Shown piece by piece: positions 1-6,450 of a stretch of 9,069 nucleotides of DNA (its first letter is position 1; every line of letters begins with the position of its first letter). The stretch covers positions 1-9,069 of the forward strand of contig CAJWMX010000085.1 of NCBI GenBank assembly GCA_913043805.1, read 5' to 3'. The translations under genes and the position numbers were made by a program. Source of the stretch: an uncultured Acidobacteriota bacterium (GTDB taxonomy: Bacteria; Acidobacteriota; Vicinamibacteria; Vicinamibacterales; UBA8438). A model generated the notes under the pieces. That model was not told the DNA's origin. It did not search any database and was given only the letters and a program-made list of their open reading frames with translations.

Positions 1-35
1 GGGCTTTGGGCTTTGGGCTTTGGGCTTTGGGGAGA
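1..35. repeat. Perfect 7-bp tandem repeat, GGGCTTT x4 plus a trailing GGGG
   Basis: Four head-to-tail copies of GGGCTTT fill positions 1-28 and are followed by GGGG; the array may continue beyond the left edge. The plus strand has five runs of at least three G separated by CTTT, which fits the G3+N1-7 pattern for a G-quadruplex. It begins 12 bp past the stop of the minus-strand gene ending at 47, so the G-rich strand is that gene's template strand. A role in transcription termination or slippage is only inference. A degenerate heptad with the same AGCC core (read on the complementary strand here) occurs at 5033-5060. Confidence 0.9.
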
Positions 36-46
36 GCTTCCGGTCG

Positions 47-1078
47 TTATTGACCGCCCTGCCCCAACTCCTGCACTCTCGCGCCGGCCAACATATTCAT
101 CAGCCCATAGTTCCCTTCATGGCAGGCGTACTCGTACATGGGCTCGCCCCGCTTCATCGGAAGTGACACGGTGAAGGGCGCGGTGAACGTCGCCGGGTCG
201 TCCACCGTGTACTCGTAGAGCAGCGTGTCGTCACCAACGCGGCTGAACCGCTCGGTCAGGCGCAGGGTGATGCCGCTTCCGACCGAGTGGGCCACCGACG
301 GATTGAAGCTCGCGGTCTTGTCGGTGAAGTTCCGAGACTCCACGACCAACACATCCCCGTCCCAGTAGCCGCGTGAGTCGCCGAGCCACTGGGTGATCTC
401 CTCGGGCAGATGATCGCGCCCGTCGAGGGGCACGATCCGTGCGTCGTGCACCATCTCGTTCATGATCACGACGTGATCCGGAGTCTGGAAGATCTGGATG
501 TTCTGGTTGTAACCGGCCGGGACTATCGGTGGCCCCGAGTTGAACCCGAGCAGGCACCGCTCGGCAAGCCCCCGATCCTCCCAGTGTTCGGCCCCGATCC
601 CGGCGGCCCGGACCCGAACCGGACGCTCGCCAGGAAGATCCTCTCCAAGCGACAGCGTCACCATCTCGACCCCGGGAGCAAGGTCGGGCAACCGGCCGCT
701 GGGCGGGTCGACGATGAGCGACGTCCGTGCGCCGTCGACCACCGAGGCCCCCTGATCCACCCAGTACTGGTTGTAGGCACCGACGTTCCCCCCCACGGGT
801 AGCGGAGCGTCCCGCACGTCACTCGGCGCGAATGCCGCGCGTTCACGCTCGGCCGACTGCCCGTCGAGCTCGGCGACCTCTTCCGGCGTCAACACGGCCT
901 GGTCGCCCCGACTCTCGGGGCGCTGGAGTGGCGTCAACGTTCGGAAGTCCCAGACCCCCTGCAGGTCCGGCCTCCCGTCGCCGGTCCGCGGAGGCTCGTA
1001 CTCCTGCGCCGCGAGCGGAACCGCGATCGCCATTGCCAGGACGCAGGCCTGGACGACGAGTGAAGTGCATCGAGTCAT
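47..1078 (-). CDS. Secreted protein of uncharacterised family, paralogue A
   Basis: A 343-residue protein of unknown function. Residues 1-24 look like a Sec signal peptide (hydrophobic VVQACVLAMAIAVPLAA, then QEYEPP). The mature part carries blocks shared with the two paralogues in this window: PDLQGVWDFRTLTPLQRP (37-54), NVGAYNQYWVDQG (98-110), RTSLIVDPPSGRLP (118-131), ERCLLGFNSGPP (173-184), HDARIVPLDG (211-220), GDVLVVESRNF (241-251), TERFSR (275-280) and EYACHEGNY (316-324). It contains only two cysteines after the signal, C175 and C319, both conserved in the paralogues, so a disulfide is plausible. The start is an ATG that overlaps the stop of the upstream paralogue by 4 bp and follows a strong GGGAGG ribosome site. 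The many alternating hydrophobic stretches suggest a beta-rich fold. I recognise no catalytic motif; the gene call is secure, the function is not. Confidence 0.93.
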   Translation of the reverse strand: MTRCTSLVVQACVLAMAIAVPLAAQEYEPPRTGDGRPDLQGVWDFRTLTPLQRPESRGDQAVLTPEEVAELDGQSAERERAAFAPSDVRDAPLPVGGNVGAYNQYWVDQGASVVDGARTSLIVDPPSGRLPDLAPGVEMVTLSLGEDLPGERPVRVRAAGIGAEHWEDRGLAERCLLGFNSGPPIVPAGYNQNIQIFQTPDHVVIMNEMVHDARIVPLDGRDHLPEEITQWLGDSRGYWDGDVLVVESRNFTDKTASFNPSVAHSVGSGITLRLTERFSRVGDDTLLYEYTVDDPATFTAPFTVSLPMKRGEPMYEYACHEGNYGLMNMLAGARVQELGQGGQ

Positions 1079-1986
1079 TGGAAACCTCCCATCTCCTCCA
1101 CTCGGGCGCCGCGCAGGATGAGCGGCATGCTGTAGTTCCCCTCGTGACAGGCGTTCTCAAAGAGCGGCCCCGTACCCGGCGTGATCGGAAACTCCACCGA
1201 CCACGGCGCCGCGAACGACTCGGGGTCGGTGATCGTGAAGGCGAAGTCGATCCCGTCCACCGTCCTGGCGAAGCGCTCTTCCACGCGCATGTTGGCGCTC
1301 GTTCCGTTGACCGTCCAGGCGCCATTCAGATGCGAGGTCTCCACCACCAGCGTGTCGCCTTCCCAGCGTCCGCGGGATCGGCCCGACCACAGACGCACCG
1401 CATCGGCAGGCGCCGCCGGACCATCGATCGGGATGATCCGGATGTCCGACTTCTGCTCGTGCAGGATGATCAGGTGGTCCTCGTTCTGAAAGAGCTGCAG
1501 CAGGCGGGGCGGCGCCACCGCGAGCAGCGGCACCGTGCGCCCCATGATGCAACGCTCATAGCGTTCGCGGTCTTCCGGGCCGTCGGCGGGGCGGAGTCTC
1601 GAAGCCAGCCCCAGCGTCCGTGCTCGTTCGAGCGCCGCTTCCGAGCGCTCAGGCAAGCGCCCATTGGGCGGATCGACGATGAGGGAAGTGCGCCCGTCGG
1701 TCAGGTCGCCCGGCTGCCACCAGTCGGCGTTGAGCTGCAAGTCGCGCTCATGGCCGATGTCGGCGAGACGTCGTGGCAGATACTCGGCGACCTCCTCGGC
1801 GGTGAGCACAGCCCTGTCGCCGAACTCGGCGGGCCGCTGGAGCGGCGTCGTCGTCCGGTACTCCCAGATGCCGCTGAGGTCTGGAGTGCCCCAGAGGGTT
1901 CGGGGCACATCGGGGGACTGCGTGCGCAGAGGCATTGCCGCTATCAGGAGGACCGCGCTCAGGAGGACCGCCGCGGAGCCACGCAT
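1075..1986 (-). CDS. Secreted protein of uncharacterised family, paralogue B (short, divergent)
   Basis: A 303-residue exported protein from the same family as its neighbour. I chose the ATG at 1986 because it gives a compact signal peptide (MRGSAAVLLSAVLLIAAMPL, cleavage near residues 20-23) and lies just below a consensus TATAAT. A GTG at 2007 would add seven residues. Shared blocks are PDLSGIWEYRTTTPLQRP (35-52), RTSLIVDPPNGRLP (99-112), ERC (144-146), GDTLVVET (210-217), VEERFAR (235-241) and NACHEGNY (278-285). Its two cysteines, C146 and C280, match the conserved pair. It is about 40 residues shorter than paralogue A because it lacks the NVGxYNxxW block, and the EMVHxARIV block is replaced by HEQKSDIRII. 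Its stop codon overlaps the next gene's start, so the two form an operon. Function unknown. Confidence 0.92.
   Translation of the reverse strand: MRGSAAVLLSAVLLIAAMPLRTQSPDVPRTLWGTPDLSGIWEYRTTTPLQRPAEFGDRAVLTAEEVAEYLPRRLADIGHERDLQLNADWWQPGDLTDGRTSLIVDPPNGRLPERSEAALERARTLGLASRLRPADGPEDRERYERCIMGRTVPLLAVAPPRLLQLFQNEDHLIILHEQKSDIRIIPIDGPAAPADAVRLWSGRSRGRWEGDTLVVETSHLNGAWTVNGTSANMRVEERFARTVDGIDFAFTITDPESFAAPWSVEFPITPGTGPLFENACHEGNYSMPLILRGARVEEMGGFQ
1085..1090 (-). promoter_or_regulatory. Strong Shine-Dalgarno inside the end of the upstream gene
   Basis: On the minus strand GGGAGG sits 6 nt before the ATG at 1078, inside the last codons of the upstream paralogue. With the overlapping ATGA this supports the chosen start and translational coupling of the two secreted paralogues. 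Confidence 0.8.
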
Positions 1987-1993
1987 GGAACGG

Positions 1994-1999
1994 ATTATA
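1994..1999 (-). promoter_or_regulatory. Candidate -10 box (TATAAT), possible leaderless start
   Basis: Read on the minus strand, a perfect TATAAT lies 7 nt before the ATG at 1986. Initiation at the usual distance would start the transcript at or next to the start codon, and no Shine-Dalgarno sequence is visible there. The -35 is poor: TTGTCC (2021-2026) is 21 nt away, outside the normal range. The 47-bp spacer must also serve the divergent plus-strand gene, for which GACAAT (2022-2027) lies 6 nt before its ATG. Confidence 0.35.
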
Positions 2000-2033
2000 C
2001 GCGCCACCGGCGCCGCTGCTGGACAATACGCTC

Positions 2034-2612
2034 ATGCGGTCTGGAGCGTGGGTGGTGCTGGCCCTGGCCGGCCTGGCGATGGTCCCGTGGGGGGCAACGG
2101 CCGAAGAGCCTCCCCTCGCCGCCGGCTACTGGAGCAGAGGGCTCTCGACGGGCTGGGGACACTCCTGGCGGTTCGGCGTGCCGGGCTGGAACAAGACCCG
2201 CAGCGACGTGGGGATGGTGGTCTTTCACCCTAAGCTGGGACGCTTCGTCACCGACCACCTCGAGCTCTTCGGCGAAGGGACGCTGTTCGTCTATCACCGT
2301 GCGGCGGTGAGCATCGGAGCGGGCGTGACCGGGTTCGACGGTCGCTACCACTTCTGGACCGACCGCCGCTGGACACCCTATCTCAGCCTCGCACCGGGGT
2401 TGCTGTGGACCACCCTCGACGCGCGCGAGATCGACCGCACGTTCAACTTCCAGTTGCACTACGGGCTTGGCATCCGGATGGTCTTACCCTGCGGTCCCGG
2501 GCTCATGCTGGAGCTCAGGAACCACCATCTGTCGAACGGCGGGACGGCCGGGGAGAACCTGGGTCTCAACATGGCGACCGCCGTGGTCGGCATGCAATGG
2601 ATGTTGCGCTAG
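2034..2612 (+). CDS. Acyloxyacyl hydrolase / lipid A 3-O-deacylase family (PagL-like)
   Basis: A 192-residue predicted outer-membrane protein. Residues 1-23 form a signal peptide ending GATA. The rest alternates short amphipathic strands such as YLSLAPGLLW, FNFQLHYGLGIRM and GLMLELRNHH, as expected for a small beta-barrel. The key signature is HHLSNGG (164-170) followed by NLGLN (175-179), matching the His-x-Ser-Asn motif around the catalytic His and Ser of PagL (here H165 and S167). PagL enzymes remove the 3-O-linked acyl chain of lipid A in the outer membrane. The third residue of the known triad, a Glu 12 positions after the Ser in Pseudomonas PagL, would fall at N179; E174 is the nearest acid. 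The chain ends in WMLR rather than a terminal Phe. I chose the ATG at 2034 over upstream in-frame starts because it gives a proper signal peptide and avoids overlap with the divergent gene. The ribosome site is weak (GGA, 10 nt upstream). Confidence 0.78.
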   Translation: MRSGAWVVLALAGLAMVPWGATAEEPPLAAGYWSRGLSTGWGHSWRFGVPGWNKTRSDVGMVVFHPKLGRFVTDHLELFGEGTLFVYHRAAVSIGAGVTGFDGRYHFWTDRRWTPYLSLAPGLLWTTLDAREIDRTFNFQLHYGLGIRMVLPCGPGLMLELRNHHLSNGGTAGENLGLNMATAVVGMQWMLR

Positions 2613-2635
2613 GTGCTTCAGGAGACCGGCAACAC

Positions 2636-3844
2636 TTACACCACGCCGTCATCCCGGAGGGAGGCGATCTCCGTCTCTGAGTAGCCGGCCTGTTCCAGGA
2701 CCTCGTCGGTGTGCTCGCCGAGCAGCGGCGGATGGTGCTCGATGCGCCCCGGCGTGTCGCTCAGCTCGATCGGCATGCCCATCAGCTGTATCGTGCCGGC
2801 GGTCGGGTGGGGCACGTCGACGATCTTGCCCCGCGCGAGCAGCTGCGGATGCTCGCAGACCTTCCCCACGTTCCGGATCGCTCCACAGGGGACGCCGGCC
2901 TCCCCCAGCAGCTGCACCCACTCCTGCACGGTCCGGGTGACCGACAGCTCGACGATGATCGGTACCAGCACGTCACGGTGTTTCACCCGGTCGGGCGCCA
3001 AGGCGAAACGCGGATCATCCCGAAGGTCGGGCCGCTCGATGGCGTCACAGTAACGGCGCCACAGCGAATCGTTGGCGATGCCGAGATTCATCCACCCGTC
3101 TTTCGCACGGAGTGTTTGATACGGCACGACGGAGGGATGATCGTTCCCCCGACGAGTCGTCACCTCACCTGACGCGAAGTAGATGCCGGCGGTATAGGTC
3201 AGAAACGAGGCCATGGCGTCGAGCATGGCGATCTTCACCTGCTGGCCACGGCCCGTCGTGTGACGGGCGTAGAGCGCGAGCAGGATGCCCTGGGTCGCCA
3301 TGACGCCGGCCGTCAAGTCGCAGATTGACGTCCCGATCCGGGTCGGCGGCCCACCCGCCTCGCCGGTGAGATCCATCAGCCCTGACTCCCCCTGAACCAC
3401 GAGGTCGTACCCGGGGCGGGTGGCGTCCGGCCCGGTGTCGCCAAAGCCCGAGATCGAGCAGTAGACGAGCCTGGGGCATCGGGCGGCCACGGTCGGGTAA
3501 TCGAGTCCCAGCCTGGCGACGGCGCCGGGCCGGAAGTTCTCGATCACCACATCGGCTCGCTCGAGCAAACGCCAGAGCACCTCTCGCCCCGCGTCGCTCT
3601 TGAGGTTGAGGGTACAGCTGCGCTTGTTCCGATTCACCGAAAGGTAATACGGCGACTCGCCGCCATGAAACGGCGGCCCGAAGGCGCGGGATTCGTCACC
3701 CCTCCCCGGCTCCTCGATCTTGATGACCTCGGCCCCCATGTCAGCGAGCTGCATGGTGCAATAGGGACCGGATACGACACGGCTGAGATCGACGACTTTG
3801 ATTCCGTCGAGCGGGCGGGGAGCGGGCGTGGCCTGATCAGACAT
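2636..3844 (-). CDS. Class III (CaiB/BaiF family) CoA transferase
   Basis: A 402-residue cytosolic enzyme predicted to move CoA between carboxylic acids through an aspartyl-CoA anhydride. Length and motifs are typical: LDGIKVVDLSRVVSGPYCTMQLADMG near the N-terminus, the IKIEEPGRGDESR segment, ENFRPG (102-107), SGFGDTGP, and RPGYDLVVQGESGLMDLTG. The putative catalytic Asp is D176, in ICDLTAG, followed by the family's TGRGQQVKIAMLDAM. HPSVVPYQT and the C-terminal LLGEHTDEVLEQAGYS are also characteristic. The ATG at 3844 is preferred to an in-frame TTG at 3856; neither has a strong ribosome site. No acyl-CoA dehydrogenase, hydratase or ligase is nearby, so the substrate cannot be named. The gene lies 92 bp after the upstream secreted paralogue and converges with the PagL-like gene. 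Confidence 0.95.
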   Translation of the reverse strand: MSDQATPAPRPLDGIKVVDLSRVVSGPYCTMQLADMGAEVIKIEEPGRGDESRAFGPPFHGGESPYYLSVNRNKRSCTLNLKSDAGREVLWRLLERADVVIENFRPGAVARLGLDYPTVAARCPRLVYCSISGFGDTGPDATRPGYDLVVQGESGLMDLTGEAGGPPTRIGTSICDLTAGVMATQGILLALYARHTTGRGQQVKIAMLDAMASFLTYTAGIYFASGEVTTRRGNDHPSVVPYQTLRAKDGWMNLGIANDSLWRRYCDAIERPDLRDDPRFALAPDRVKHRDVLVPIIVELSVTRTVQEWVQLLGEAGVPCGAIRNVGKVCEHPQLLARGKIVDVPHPTAGTIQLMGMPIELSDTPGRIEHHPPLLGEHTDEVLEQAGYSETEIASLRDDGVV

Positions 3845-3911
3845 CGCCCAGATCAAGTATCACGGCGAGCCGATGCTCGGAACTGGGCGTGATGGGTCCC
3901 ACAGGGCCGCC

Positions 3912-3938
3912 AGCTCCGCCGCAAGCTAGGCGGACGCT
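3912..3938 (-). terminator. Bulged hairpin at the stop codon, possible terminator
   Basis: In minus-strand RNA, AGC-g-UCCGCC pairs with GGCGGA-GCU around an 8-nt loop, giving nine base pairs with one bulged G. It starts within the TAG stop of the gene ending at 3937. No U-tract follows, so it is not a classical intrinsic terminator. It may instead protect the 3' end, or be chance in GC-rich DNA. Confidence 0.28.
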
Positions 3939-5010
3939 AGCGGCCCGTCGGGTTGGCCACCCCTTCCGGCTCTTCGCCCCGGAACTCCGCTTCCAGCAAG
4001 CGGGCGCCCTTCATGATGCCTTCGAGCGCGTAGTTCGCTTCGTGGCACGCGTACTCGAACAGCTTGTTCGGGCTACGTGGCCAGGCGTATTCGCCGGTGA
4101 AGGGACGTGTCCAGACGGTGGGATCCTCGACCGTGAAGGAGTACACGAGCTGGTCGGCGCTTTCCATCCGGAAGCGCTCGGTGACGGTCATGTTGCCCGT
4201 GCCCTGGCTGAACGCCGGACGGTCGATGAAGTTGGTCGTCTCCACCACCAGGGTGTCACCTTCCCACCAGCCGATTGAATCACCCAACCACTTCTTGAGA
4301 TGAGGCGGGTCGTGTTCGCCGTTCATCCGCACGATGCGGGCTTCGTGCACCATCTCGGCCAGGATGATGACAGTGTCCTCGCTCTGCACGATGCGCTTGA
4401 AGTTGTTGTAGAGCGACGGCAGCATTGGCGGGCCCGAGGTCGACCCGAAGCTGAGCAGGCAGCGCTCCGCGTAGGGCCGCTGCTCCATGTTGTCGTAGGG
4501 TCCCTCGGCGCCGAGTCCCTCCTCGAGCCAGTAGGCGGTGCCGTCGTTCTCTCGGCCGCCGAAGCTCCGAGTGGGCGCGTCCTCGACGCGCGGCGGGAAC
4601 CGGCCGTGCGACGGATCGATCAAGATCGACGTCCGCCACTGCCCGTCGATCTGATACGCGCCCGAGCCAGGGTCAATCCAGAACGCGTTATAGCCGCCGA
4701 CGTTCCCGGACGCGCCCTGCGAGCCATCGCCGCCCTCGGGAGGAGCCCCGCGGTTCGGATCGCTCGGCTGGTTGGCGGCCGCCATCGCCTGGCGCATCCC
4801 TTCGGCGAGTTGAGCCGCCTCCTCGTCGGTCAGCGCCATCTTCTCGCCGAGCTCGGTCGGCCGCTGCAACGGCGTCAGTGTCGCCGCGTCGTAGGTGCCC
4901 GACAGATCAGGCTTGCCACTCGCGGTGCGAGGGATGTCGCCCTGCGCGGTGGCAAGTCCCGCCGCTACGACGAGCATTCCGACCGTCTCAACCAGGATGA
5001 TTCGTTTCAT
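3937..5010 (-). CDS. Secreted protein of uncharacterised family, paralogue C
   Basis: A 357-residue exported protein and the longest of the three paralogues. The N-terminus MKRIILVETVGMLVVAAGLA followed by TAQ is a clear Sec signal peptide. Family blocks are KPDLSGTYDAATLTPLQRP (33-51), NVGGYNAFWIDPGSG (103-117), RTSILIDPSHGRFP (126-139), ERCLLSFGSTSGPP (182-195), AEMVHEARIVRMNG (218-231), WWEGDTLVVETTNF (248-261), TVTERFR (275-281) and FEYACHEANY (318-327). C184 and C322 are its only cysteines and match the conserved pair. It is closer to paralogue A than to B. A Gly/Asp/Pro-rich linker (about 80-103) separates the N-terminal segment from the rest. An AGG lies 8 nt before the ATG, and a degenerate heptad array sits just upstream. 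The gene follows the DUF1552 gene by 75 bp and may share its transcript. Function unknown. Confidence 0.93.
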   Translation of the reverse strand: MKRIILVETVGMLVVAAGLATAQGDIPRTASGKPDLSGTYDAATLTPLQRPTELGEKMALTDEEAAQLAEGMRQAMAAANQPSDPNRGAPPEGGDGSQGASGNVGGYNAFWIDPGSGAYQIDGQWRTSILIDPSHGRFPPRVEDAPTRSFGGRENDGTAYWLEEGLGAEGPYDNMEQRPYAERCLLSFGSTSGPPMLPSLYNNFKRIVQSEDTVIILAEMVHEARIVRMNGEHDPPHLKKWLGDSIGWWEGDTLVVETTNFIDRPAFSQGTGNMTVTERFRMESADQLVYSFTVEDPTVWTRPFTGEYAWPRSPNKLFEYACHEANYALEGIMKGARLLEAEFRGEEPEGVANPTGR

Positions 5011-5032
5011 GGTGATCGCCTGTCGAGCGCCC

Positions 5033-5060
5033 GCAGCCTGAAGCCTGTAGCCCGGAGCCG
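5033..5060. repeat. Degenerate 7-bp tandem repeat, GNAGCCN x4
   Basis: GCAGCCT, GAAGCCT, GTAGCCC and GGAGCCG stand head to tail with exact 7-bp spacing and an invariant G-N-AGCC core; GCGAGCCC after it looks like an extra, shifted copy. The array occupies the short gap between the DUF1552 stop and the start of the third secreted paralogue, so it would lie in the leader or intercistronic RNA about 23-50 nt before that start codon. It shares its period and AGCC core with the perfect array at the left edge (AAAGCCC when read on the minus strand). Confidence 0.7.
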
Positions 5061-5085
5061 GCGAGCCCGGTCCGCGGCCCGCCCG

Positions 5086-6450
5086 TCAGACGCCCGCCAG
5101 CGTCGTCGCCGTATTCAAGAGCCCCGTGCTGTCACCCAATTGGTCGGCGCGCACACCCGCCTTGTCGAGCACCGTCAACAGCAGGTTCGCCATCGGCGTG
5201 TCTTCGGCGTAGGCCAGGTGCCGGCCGCCCTTCAGCCGTCCGGTGCCACCACCGGCCACCAGACAGGGCAGGTTCGTGTGCTCGTGTAGATTGCCGTTCC
5301 CGATGCCGCCGCCGTAGACAATCATCGAGTGGTCCAGCAGGTTGCCGTCGCCGTCAGGCGTGGCCTTGAGCGTCTCGAGGAAACGCCCGAACAGGCTGAT
5401 GTGGTAGGTGTCGATCTTCGCCTTGCGGGCGATGTAATCCGGATCGTTCCGATGGTGCGACACCGTGTGGTGCTGGTCGGGGACCCCGATCTGCGGGAAC
5501 GTGCGGGGACTGGTCTCCCGAGCCATCATCAAGGTGCTCACCCGGGTCACGTCGGCTTGATAGGCCAGCGCCAACAGGTCGAACATCAGCGTGGCGTACT
5601 CCTCGAAGTCCTCCGGGATGTCGATCGGGCGGTCAGGTAGCTCGATCTCGGCTTGATCGTCGCGGGCCTCCGCCCGGCCGATCCGCTGTTCGAGGTCCCG
5701 TACCGAATCGAGATACTCGGCGAGCTTGCCCCGATCGCCAGCCCCGAGCGACCGCTCGAGATTCAGCGCCTCCTCGGCCACCGAATCCAGGATGCTGCCC
5801 GAGTGACGCGCCTGGGCCCGGCGATCGGCCGCGCTGCCGCCGTCACCGAACAAGCGCTCGAAGACCACTCGCGGATGCGGCTCCATCTCGAGCGGAGTCG
5901 TCTCGTCCCGCCAGGTGATGGTGTTCGAGTAGAAGCAGTCGCCGGAGTCGCACGAGATCGCGGTGGGCCGCTCGAGCACCAGTTCGAGCGACGGGAGCGG
6001 CGTGGCCTGACCGAGCTGCCGGGCCGCGATCTGGTCGGCGGTGACGCCAAGCTTGATGCTGGTCGGTCCGAGTCGCCCGTTCCGCTCCCAGGCGTGAACA
6101 CCGCTCAGCCAAACCGCCGTGGCGCGTGGGTGGTCGCCGTTTCCGTCCCCGAACGAGTCGGCTTGACGATGGGCCAGGCCGCTCAGGACCAGGAGCCGAT
6201 CCTGCACCGGCGCCAGCGGGCTCAAGATCGGCGATAGATCGAACCCGGCTCCGGTGGTCGCCGGCACCCACTGCTCCTGGATGACGCCATTCGGCACGTA
6301 GACGAAACCAAGCCGAGGCGCGGGGGTAGCGGGCGTCTGGGCCAGAGCGGTGGCCGCGGGCACCATGGCGTCGAGCAGCGGAAGCGCGACGCTCGCCCCG
6401 AGGCCGCGGAGGAACGTCCGGCGCGGAAGCGCCATCTTGGTGATGATCAT
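5086..6450 (-). CDS. DUF1552 family exported protein
   Basis: A 454-residue protein of the DUF1552 family, whose biochemical role is not established. The N-terminus has a twin-arginine signal, RRTFLRGLGASVALPLLD (10-27), with likely cleavage after ATALA near residue 37, so export is probably by Tat in a folded state. Typical family segments are PRLGFVYVPNGV (45-56), LVLSGLAHRQAD (87-98), DHPRATAVWLSG (106-117), SLELVLE (154-160), SCDSGDCFYSNTITWR (166-181), DQHHTVSHH (325-333), MIVYGGGIGNGNLHEHTNLP (375-394) and DTPMANLLLTVLDKAGV (417-433). Histidine clusters at 327-333 and 389-391 could bind a metal; this is inference. The ATG at 6450 overlaps the cytochrome stop (ATGA) and has AAAGG seven nt upstream. 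An upstream in-frame extension of 99 residues lies wholly within the cytochrome gene and is rejected. Confidence 0.95.
   Translation of the reverse strand: MIITKMALPRRTFLRGLGASVALPLLDAMVPAATALAQTPATPAPRLGFVYVPNGVIQEQWVPATTGAGFDLSPILSPLAPVQDRLLVLSGLAHRQADSFGDGNGDHPRATAVWLSGVHAWERNGRLGPTSIKLGVTADQIAARQLGQATPLPSLELVLERPTAISCDSGDCFYSNTITWRDETTPLEMEPHPRVVFERLFGDGGSAADRRAQARHSGSILDSVAEEALNLERSLGAGDRGKLAEYLDSVRDLEQRIGRAEARDDQAEIELPDRPIDIPEDFEEYATLMFDLLALAYQADVTRVSTLMMARETSPRTFPQIGVPDQHHTVSHHRNDPDYIARKAKIDTYHISLFGRFLETLKATPDGDGNLLDHSMIVYGGGIGNGNLHEHTNLPCLVAGGGTGRLKGGRHLAYAEDTPMANLLLTVLDKAGVRADQLGDSTGLLNTATTLAGV

Noticed and set aside
1987..2007. GTG start at 2007 for the second secreted paralogue
   Set aside because: It adds seven residues before an already complete signal peptide, has no ribosome site, and would place the TATAAT inside the coding region.
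727..2310. A 527-residue plus-strand open frame across the two left secreted genes
   Set aside because: It is antisense to two well-supported genes, runs into the PagL-like gene in another frame, and is dominated by Arg, Pro and Ala as expected of a high-GC shadow frame.
2613..2635. Possible bidirectional terminator between the convergent PagL-like and CoA transferase genes
   Set aside because: The 23-bp gap has no convincing inverted repeat or T-tract.
4300..5289. A 329-residue plus-strand open frame
   Set aside because: It lies antisense to the third secreted paralogue and the end of the DUF1552 gene, with Arg/Val/Ala-rich composition and no recognisable domain or signal.
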